Shown here: positions 58,592-64,000 of the stretch, piece after piece
How positions within the stretch are numbered: position 1 is the first letter of the stretch
How the letters are laid out: every line of letters begins with the position of its first letter
From: Mesorhizobium_L sp035547755
GTDB lineage: Bacteria > Pseudomonadota > Alphaproteobacteria > Rhizobiales > Rhizobiaceae
Direction of reading: 5' to 3'
Assembly (NCBI GenBank): GCA_035547755.1
Contig: DASZUG010000066.1
Location: 1-64,000, forward strand
DNA: 64,000 bases
Position numbers and translations under genes: made by a program
The notes under the pieces: generated by a model
What the model was told of the DNA's origin: nothing
The model's input: the letters and a program-made list of their open reading frames with translations, nothing else
Database searches by the model: none

Positions 58592-59935
58592 ATGAAACCG
58601 AGCGCCAACTCGACAGCGAAGATCGGTTCCAACGAGAACAGTCCGCCAATTCCCGCATGGCTTTCCAGCCAAAACCGTTCTGCTCAACCCGGCGTCGCAG
58701 CCAACGGGAACGGTCGCGAACATGCCGCTGCTGTCGGCGACGCCAGCAAGCGGGCAGGACGCGATTGGCAATATGATTGGGATGCCGCCGCTCCCATAGC
58801 GCCGGCATTGGAGGGAAAGCAACGCCGGCGGCTTTTCATGCCGCGCAATTCCACCGCGCTTGTGCACAGAGGGCGGCCGATCGCGCGTCGCCTGATCATT
58901 TCCGCAGCATGCCTGGCGATTGTCGCGGCTGTCGGAGGGGGCTTTCTGCTCATCTCCCGCCACGGGATGAAGCAGACCGCGCCGGTGGCCGCACAGATCA
59001 GGCACAAGAAGGCTCCCGCGGTCGCTGAAGGAGCGGCAGCGAAATCCACGCAGGTGAAACAGGCGAAGGTTGCAGAGGCTGCTTCGCCGAAAGCGGCGCC
59101 TCCAAAAGCATCCGCCGGCGTCAATGAAGCGCAAAAGGCGGCTGCTCTGCCGGCCAGGAATAAGGCTGCGACAACTGTTGCCCAGCTTCCTTCTCCCGAC
59201 AGCGCACGTTGGGCGCCGAACGTGGTTCCCCCTGACGGGGCTTTGTCCAATGCGCATGGCGGAAAACCCGCAGCGCAATCGATGGCGGCCTTTGCGCCGG
59301 CGAGCCTCAACGCGAAATCCGGACCGGAAGCGAAACCCGCCCAGGATAATGCGGAGCCTGCCGCTGAGGTGAAGTCAGCTTCGCTTACGCCTGCGCCGAA
59401 GGCGGACGATGCCAAGACGGGCAGCATTCCCAACGATGACGCGAATGCCGCTGAAAAGGCGCGCTCTACCCTGGACGATGTGGTCCGCAGCAGCGCCAGC
59501 AAGCCGGCCGAGACAGGTGGCCGCCATGCCGTCGTCACGACCGCGACCAATATGCGTGCCGGTCCGGAAAACCATTCGCATGTGCTGCTCGTCGTGCCGG
59601 CCAAGGCGTCCGTCGAACTCTTCAGCTGCGATCAGTGGTGCAAGGTCGCCTATGACGGTCATCAAGGTTATATCTACAAGAGCTTCGTGAGCCGCTCCGG
59701 CCGTGTGCACGAGCCCGCGGCCGCTCGTCGAGCTCCGGCGGAAAGAAGCAAGGTCGCCAGTACGGATTCCGGCAAGCTCATCGGCGGCGCCGTCGTGGAC
59801 AATGGCGCTGCCAATACAGTTGCGTCTCAACCGGCGGCAACTGCTGCGCCCTCACAACCGGCTCAGCCGGCGGCCGCTCAGCCGGCCGCCTCTCAGGCGG
59901 CTGTGCCGCCTACGATGGGCCACGACAGGCACTGA
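58592..59935 (+). CDS. SH3-domain membrane protein with low-complexity linker
   Basis: A 447-residue protein. One transmembrane helix (about 101-121, IISAACLAIVAAVGGGFLLIS) follows a cytoplasmic, poorly structured N-terminus. Beyond it is a long Ala/Pro/Lys-rich linker (about 130-310) and then a bacterial SH3 domain (HAVVTTATNMRAGPENHSHVLLVVPAKASVELFSCDQWCKVAYDGHQGYIYKSFVS). The C-terminus is an Ala/Pro/Gln-rich tail with AAAQPAASQ repeats. SH3 domains in periplasmic proteins usually bind peptidoglycan or proteins. The start is uncertain: ATG 58592 is conservative, ATG 58451 would add 47 residues. No close partner gene is visible. Confidence 0.75.
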   Translation: MKPSANSTAKIGSNENSPPIPAWLSSQNRSAQPGVAANGNGREHAAAVGDASKRAGRDWQYDWDAAAPIAPALEGKQRRRLFMPRNSTALVHRGRPIARRLIISAACLAIVAAVGGGFLLISRHGMKQTAPVAAQIRHKKAPAVAEGAAAKSTQVKQAKVAEAASPKAAPPKASAGVNEAQKAAALPARNKAATTVAQLPSPDSARWAPNVVPPDGALSNAHGGKPAAQSMAAFAPASLNAKSGPEAKPAQDNAEPAAEVKSASLTPAPKADDAKTGSIPNDDANAAEKARSTLDDVVRSSASKPAETGGRHAVVTTATNMRAGPENHSHVLLVVPAKASVELFSCDQWCKVAYDGHQGYIYKSFVSRSGRVHEPAAARRAPAERSKVASTDSGKLIGGAVVDNGAANTVASQPAATAAPSQPAQPAAAQPAASQAAVPPTMGHDRH

Positions 59936-60020
59936 TCCGGAGAGGATAATATTCACACGAATCGGCGCGGAAATTTCCCGCGCCGATTTCGCTTGTTTCA
60001 TACCGGATGACGGAAGGTCG

Positions 60021-61736
60021 TCACGTCCCGCTCGTCTTGGCGAGAACACGGTTCGCGGCCGACACCACTGCTTCGAGCGAGGCGCCAACAATATTGGTGT
60101 TGATGCCGGCGCCGAAAATGCGGCCGTCCGGATACTCCATCTCGACATAGGAGATCGCCGCGGCGTTGGAACCACGCTGGAGCGAATGCTCGGAATAGTC
60201 CGCAACCGAAATCTCGACACCGATGTGGCGGGCGAGCGCATCGACGAAGCCATCGATCGGTCCCGTCCCGCTTCCGGTAATCGTCATCTCCTTGCCGCCG
60301 TCGATGATCGTCGCTTCCACCATGCGCCGTCCCCTGACCTCGGTATCGGGAAAGGTGCGATGCTCGACGAATTTCAGGCGTCCGCCCGGCTGGTCGATAT
60401 AGGTTTCGACGAAGCGGTCATGGATGCGCTTCGAGGGCAGTTCCTTCCCCTCCGCGTCCGTTATGGCCTGGATGTCCTCGCGGAACTCGACCTGGAGGCC
60501 GCGCGGCAGGTTCAGTCCGTAGTCGGCCTGCAGGATATAGGCGATGCCGCCCTTGCCGGATTGCGAGTTGATGCGGATGATTGCCTCGTAGGAGCGACCG
60601 ACGTCCTTGGGGTCGATCGGCAGATAGGGCACTTCCCATAACGGGCTGTTCGCCTTCTGCGCCGCCTTCATGCCCTTGTTGATCGCATCCTGGTGCGAAC
60701 CGGAGAACGCCGTGTAGACGAGTTCGCCGACATAGGGGTGCCGCTCGGGGATCCTGAGCTGGTTCGAATATTCATACACATCCTTGACGCGGTTGATGTC
60801 GGAACAGTCGAGTTCGGGATCGACGCCTTGCGTGTACATGTTGAGCGCCAGCGTCACGATGTCGACATTGCCCGTGCGCTCGCCATTGCCGAACAGCGTA
60901 CCCTCGACGCGGTCGGCGCCTGCCATCAACGCCAGTTCCGTCGCTGCGATGCCTTCGCCTCGGTCGTTGTGCGGGTGGAGCGAGACGATCAAATTCTCGC
61001 GGTTGTCGAGATTGCGGATCATCCATTCGATGCGGTCGGCATAGATGTTCGGCGTCGACATCTCGACGGTGGAGGGGAGATTGATGATCAGTCTGTTGTC
61101 CGGCTTCGGCTTCACGATCTCGGCAACGGCGTTGCAGATTTCGAGCGCCACTTCCAGTTCGGTGCCGGTGAAACTCTCCGGTGAATATTGGAAACGATAG
61201 CCGCCGCCCGCCTTCGCCGCCATGTCGGTGATCATCTTGGCGGCGTCCGTGGCGATTTGCTTGATGCCGGCCACGTCCTTCTCGAACACGACGCGCCGCT
61301 GCAATTCGCTGGTGGAATTGTAGAAATGGACGATCGGAGCCTTTGCTCCTTCGAGCGATTCGAATGTGCGCTCGATCAGTTCCGGGCGGCATTGCACCAG
61401 GACCTGGAGCGACACGTCGCCGGGCACGCCTCCCTCCTCGACGCACCAGCGGGCGAAATCGAAATCCGTTTGCGAGGCGGAGGGGAAACCAACCTCGATC
61501 TCCTTGAAGCCCATGTCGAGCAGGAGTTTGAACATGCGCGCCTTGCGATCGTGGCCCATGGGATCGATGAGCGCCTGATTGCCGTCGCGCAGATCGACGG
61601 AGCACCAGACCGGCGCCTTCTCGATGCGGCGGTCAGGCCATGTGCGGTCCCTGAGGCCTACTTCGGGATAGGGCTGGTATTTGCGGGCAGCGGCGGGCAT
61701 GCCCTTCGCCGCGGTAATGTTTTCATGCTGATTCAT
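60021..61736 (-). CDS. leuA: 2-isopropylmalate synthase
   Basis: A 571-residue type II LeuA, the first step of leucine synthesis (acetyl-CoA plus 2-oxoisovalerate). The metal-binding HMGL-like core has CSVDLRDGNQAL (R and D-G-N-Q), HPHNDRG and GTLFGNGERTGN. The C-terminal allosteric domain (DGKEMTITGSGTGPIDGFVDALA) follows. It has the long form seen in alphaproteobacteria and actinobacteria. GGAGAAAG lies 5 nt before ATG 61736. Upstream a leader peptide with a leucine run and competing stems suggests attenuation by leucine. The gene is not clustered with leuBCD here. Confidence 0.96.
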   Translation of the reverse strand: MNQHENITAAKGMPAAARKYQPYPEVGLRDRTWPDRRIEKAPVWCSVDLRDGNQALIDPMGHDRKARMFKLLLDMGFKEIEVGFPSASQTDFDFARWCVEEGGVPGDVSLQVLVQCRPELIERTFESLEGAKAPIVHFYNSTSELQRRVVFEKDVAGIKQIATDAAKMITDMAAKAGGGYRFQYSPESFTGTELEVALEICNAVAEIVKPKPDNRLIINLPSTVEMSTPNIYADRIEWMIRNLDNRENLIVSLHPHNDRGEGIAATELALMAGADRVEGTLFGNGERTGNVDIVTLALNMYTQGVDPELDCSDINRVKDVYEYSNQLRIPERHPYVGELVYTAFSGSHQDAINKGMKAAQKANSPLWEVPYLPIDPKDVGRSYEAIIRINSQSGKGGIAYILQADYGLNLPRGLQVEFREDIQAITDAEGKELPSKRIHDRFVETYIDQPGGRLKFVEHRTFPDTEVRGRRMVEATIIDGGKEMTITGSGTGPIDGFVDALARHIGVEISVADYSEHSLQRGSNAAAISYVEMEYPDGRIFGAGINTNIVGASLEAVVSAANRVLAKTSGT

Positions 61737-61815
61737 TGTCTTTCTCCGGCGTCTCCGGCTTCTATGCCGTCGCGACGCCCTATCGGCCCTGTGATACAAC
61801 GGAATGGTGAAGGAG

Positions 61816-61866
61816 CGGCGGGATATTTCGACCGCCGGGTGCCCCTGTCAACGAGCCCGACGGTCG
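61816..61866 (-). promoter_or_regulatory. leuA attenuator-like competing stems
   Basis: On the minus strand, CGACCGTCGGG (61856-61866) can pair with CCCGGCGGTCG (61829-61839), or the latter's CGGCGG can pair with CCGCCG (61816-61821). The two pairings exclude each other, as an antiterminator and terminator would. The leader-peptide stop lies inside this region. The terminator lacks a clear U tract. Confidence 0.55.
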
Positions 61867-61973
61867 CCGCTAAGGCCGAGAAGAAGAAGCGAGGAGGCGC
61901 ACAAGGTCCTTGCCGCGAAAGCCGCGGTCCGCGATGCGGTTATGGACGGGCGCGTGATCATCCATGCGCTCAT
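61848..61973 (-). CDS. leuL: leucine-rich leader peptide of leuA
   Basis: A 41-codon frame (start ATG 61973, stop TGA 61848) located 111 bp upstream of leuA in the same direction. Codons 29-32 and 34 are leucine (reading SSLLLLGLSGD), a clustering expected for a leucine attenuation leader. It overlaps the competing stems at 61816-61866. An internal ATG at codon 5 is an alternative start. Ribosome stalling on the leucine codons at low charged tRNA-Leu would favour the antiterminator stem; this mechanism is inferred from position and design, as in other amino-acid leaders. Confidence 0.7.
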   Translation of the reverse strand: MSAWMITRPSITASRTAAFAARTLCASSLLLLGLSGDRRAR

Positions 61974-62147
61974 ACAGGAGCTTTGCGGGTGAGGCAAGGC
62001 CGGGAAGCCTTTGCCTCTGGCGCAACGATTTCCGGGTCATTGCCAGCTTCGTTGGCGGATTGTTGATTTGAGCGATTTGCCGAAGCCGTTATAGAGGCTG
62101 CGCGAGAGTTCGGAGCGATCGAGTTGCTTGTGAAATCAGGGACGGCG

Positions 62148-63509
62148 ATGCCGTCGGACGGGTTGGAGGCGCCCAGGCGCTATTGGGCGTGGGCGACGAT
62201 CATCGTCACGCTCACGCTTGCCGTGCTGGACGGCACCATCGCCAATGTCGCGCTGCCGACCATAGCCGCCGATTTCCACGCCAGCCCCTCGATCTCGATC
62301 TGGATCGTCAATGGCTACCAGTTGGCGATCGTCATGACGCTCCTGCCTTTCGCTTCCCTTGGCGAGATCCACGGCTACCGGAAGATCTATCTTGCAGGCG
62401 TCGCCGTCTTCACGCTTGCCTCGTTCGGCTGTGTCCTCTCTCGCTCGCTGGAAATGCTTACCGCGGCGCGCATCGTCCAGGGATTCGGCGCGGCCGGTCT
62501 GATGAGCGTCAACACGGCGCTTCTGCGTTATGTCGTACCCAAGGAGAAGCTGGGTTCCGCCATCGGTCTCAATGCGCTTGTCGTCGCGGCCGCCTCAACC
62601 ATCGGTCCGACGCTAGCCGGTTTCATGCTTTCGGTGCTTAACTGGCCCTGGCTTTTCGCCATCAACCTGCCGCTCGGGATTCTCGCCATTGCCATGGGCT
62701 GGAGCAGCCTGCCCGACAGCGACCTCGCCGATCGACGGTTCGATCTCACCAGTGCGACGCTGAGCGCGGTGACGATCGGGCTCGTCGTCACCACGATCGA
62801 CAGCATCGGACATGAAATGTCCGCCGCGGCGATTGCCGCCCAGGCGCTTTTCTGCGTCGTGGCCGCCGTGCTACTGGTGCGGCGGGAACTGGGCGTGCCA
62901 AGGCCGCTTTTGCCGCTTGACCTTCTGAGGATCCCGGTTTTCACGCTGTCGATCGCAACCTCGGTCGCCTCCTTCACAGCGCAAATCCTCGCCTATGTGT
63001 CGCTGCCTTTCACATTCCAGACGATCTTCGGCTTTCCGCCGGTCGATGTCGGCCTCTTGATGATGCCCTGGCCGCTCGCCGTGGGGATTGCCGCGCCAAT
63101 ATCGGGCAGGCTCTCGGACCGCTATAATCCGGGAATATTGGGAGGGTTCGGCCTCATCCTCCTGACCGCAGGGCTGCTCCTCCTTGGCATGCTTCCAGCC
63201 CATCCCGCTCCGGCCGACATCGTCTGGCGGATGGTCCTGTGCGGCGCTGGATTCGGCCTGTTCCAGACGCCCAACAACCGCACCATGATTACCGCCGCTC
63301 CGAAAACCAGGAGCGGCGCCGCGAGCGGCATGCTGGGCACGGCGCGACTAACCGGGCAGTCGGTCGGCGCGGCGCTCGTCGCGCTGCTTCTGGGGCGACT
63401 GGGCATCCACGGCGCAATCGGAGCGCTTTACCTCGGGGCCGTCTTCTCGCTGGTCGCTGCGGTCATCAGTTTTTCGCGCACGGGTCGGTTCACGCCGCAA
63501 CTGACCTGA
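62148..63509 (+). CDS. MFS efflux transporter, DHA2 family
   Basis: A 453-residue inner-membrane transporter with about 14 transmembrane segments. The first helix has the acidic DHA2 motif (LAVLDGTIANVALPTIAADF), the second loop has LPFASLGEIHGYRKIYLAG, and motif C-like SVNTALLRYV and STIGPTLAGFMLS are seen. C-terminal helices include FGLFQTPNNRTMI and TARLTGQSVGAALVALLLG. A drug or metabolite exporter of unknown substrate. Start alternatives are TTG 62124, GTG 62130 and ATG 62148; GGGA 5 nt before the ATG favours the latter. It is divergent from leuA and convergent with the partial CDF gene. Confidence 0.88.
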   Translation: MPSDGLEAPRRYWAWATIIVTLTLAVLDGTIANVALPTIAADFHASPSISIWIVNGYQLAIVMTLLPFASLGEIHGYRKIYLAGVAVFTLASFGCVLSRSLEMLTAARIVQGFGAAGLMSVNTALLRYVVPKEKLGSAIGLNALVVAAASTIGPTLAGFMLSVLNWPWLFAINLPLGILAIAMGWSSLPDSDLADRRFDLTSATLSAVTIGLVVTTIDSIGHEMSAAAIAAQALFCVVAAVLLVRRELGVPRPLLPLDLLRIPVFTLSIATSVASFTAQILAYVSLPFTFQTIFGFPPVDVGLLMMPWPLAVGIAAPISGRLSDRYNPGILGGFGLILLTAGLLLLGMLPAHPAPADIVWRMVLCGAGFGLFQTPNNRTMITAAPKTRSGAASGMLGTARLTGQSVGAALVALLLGRLGIHGAIGALYLGAVFSLVAAVISFSRTGRFTPQLT

Positions 63510-63600
63510 TGAGAAAGTGATTCAACGTCCTCGCGGACCGACTCAAATTCTTTTCGTAAGCGACTGATTTTGCGTTGGAACAACTCGCATAAATGCCCGC

Positions 63601-64000
63601 TCAGGCGAAGGGCACGGCCGCCGTTCCATGCGGCAACTTGGCCTCATCGTCGGGTTCGACATGAATGACGACACGTACGCTCCGGATCTCGGCTTTCAGC
63701 GCATCCTCGATGCGGTCGCATATCTTGTGGCTCTCGCCGACACTCATATCGGCGTCGACCACAAGGTGGAATTCGATGAAGGTGGCGCGGCCGGCTATGC
63801 GCGTCTTCAGATCGTGGACCTCGATGGCGCCGCCGGCATTGGCGGAGATGATGTCCCTGATGCGCATGGTCTGGTCGGGATCGACGCCGACATCCATCAA
63901 GCCCTGGACGGACGAGCCGACGACACGCCAGCCCTGCCAGAGGATATTGAGCGCGACGACGATGGCGAGAAGCGGGTCGAGGATGCGCCATCCAGTGACG
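63601..64000 (-). CDS. cation diffusion facilitator, C-terminal fragment (runs off window)
   Basis: The last 133 residues of a CDF-type metal exporter; the gene begins beyond base 64000. Visible are the end of the membrane part (LDPLLAIVVALNILWQGWRVVGSSVQGLMDVGVDP) and the cytoplasmic metal-sensing domain (GRATFIEFHLVVDADMSVGESHKICDRIEDALKAEIRSVRVVIHVEPDDE) with histidine and acidic residues that bind Zn(II) or Fe(II). It would expel divalent cations in exchange for protons. The missing N-terminal part holds the transport site, so metal specificity cannot be inferred. Confidence 0.85.
   Translation of the reverse strand, partial: VTGWRILDPLLAIVVALNILWQGWRVVGSSVQGLMDVGVDPDQTMRIRDIISANAGGAIEVHDLKTRIAGRATFIEFHLVVDADMSVGESHKICDRIEDALKAEIRSVRVVIHVEPDDEAKLPHGTAAVPFA

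Noticed and set aside
61804..61992. Plus-strand 62-residue gene upstream of the MFS transporter
   Set aside because: It is the complement of the leuA leader and its stems; the leucine-rich minus-strand frame explains the region better.

Overview
This 64 kb window is chromosomal DNA from a high-GC alphaproteobacterium of the order Hyphomicrobiales (Rhizobiales). The evidence is a cell-cycle gene neighbourhood typical of that order (sciP, fliJ, ctrA, a single-domain response regulator, chpT and the DUF1134 gene eipA, 33.7-38.3 kb), a ChoXWV choline importer, a DUF2333 gene and clustered GANTC (CcrM methylation) sites upstream of ctrA. Genus cannot be fixed from the sequence alone.

Layout. 0-9.4 kb: a glycine-rich repeat protein, a small protein with an HEPN-like motif, a LacI repressor with two back-to-back operators heading a sugar-phosphate deaminase/solute-binding-protein operon, a di-haem peroxidase and a secreted phosphoesterase. 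9.4-30.8 kb: a composite genomic island at a tRNA-Met(CAT) gene, delimited by three partial copies of the tRNA 3' half. Its outer part (9.4-15.9 kb) holds AT-rich orphan genes, one with a nuclease-like motif, and an IS481-type element disrupted by a complete IS66 element with an 8-bp target duplication. Its inner part (15.9-30.8 kb) holds an HD phosphohydrolase/YwgA-like pair, a broken tyrosine integrase, an AlpA-like regulator, a frameshifted primase-helicase flanked by three copies of a long inverted repeat, an XRE regulator, and a DNA-modification/restriction-like locus: ParB-like protein, SNF2 helicase and DUF3883 nuclease-like protein facing Vsr and a cytosine-5 methyltransferase.

30.8-64 kb: core chromosome. 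After a Gfo/Idh/MocA oxidoreductase and mnmA comes the ctrA/chpT cluster, in which ChpT would pass phosphate to CtrA, SciP is a CtrA antagonist and fliJ and eipA are plausible CtrA-linked outputs. A copper efflux unit follows (ArsR regulator, MerR-type promoter, copZ, copA, then an overlapping trmH-like gene). Next are a HugZ-like/SDR pair, an MFS pump, a three-gene two-component operon, a second copper locus (DUF2946-like, copC, copD), the choXWV transporter, DUF2333, fhs, an SH3-domain membrane protein, leuA with a leucine-rich leader peptide and attenuator-like stems, a second MFS pump and the C-terminal end of a cation diffusion facilitator.

Best candidates for new biology are the ParB/SNF2/DUF3883-Vsr-Dcm locus, the HD/YwgA pair and the repeated inverted-repeat module around the island primase-helicase. 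The island also carries four reading-frame lesions, so it may be decaying or may contain sequence errors. No rRNA genes or CRISPR arrays were seen.
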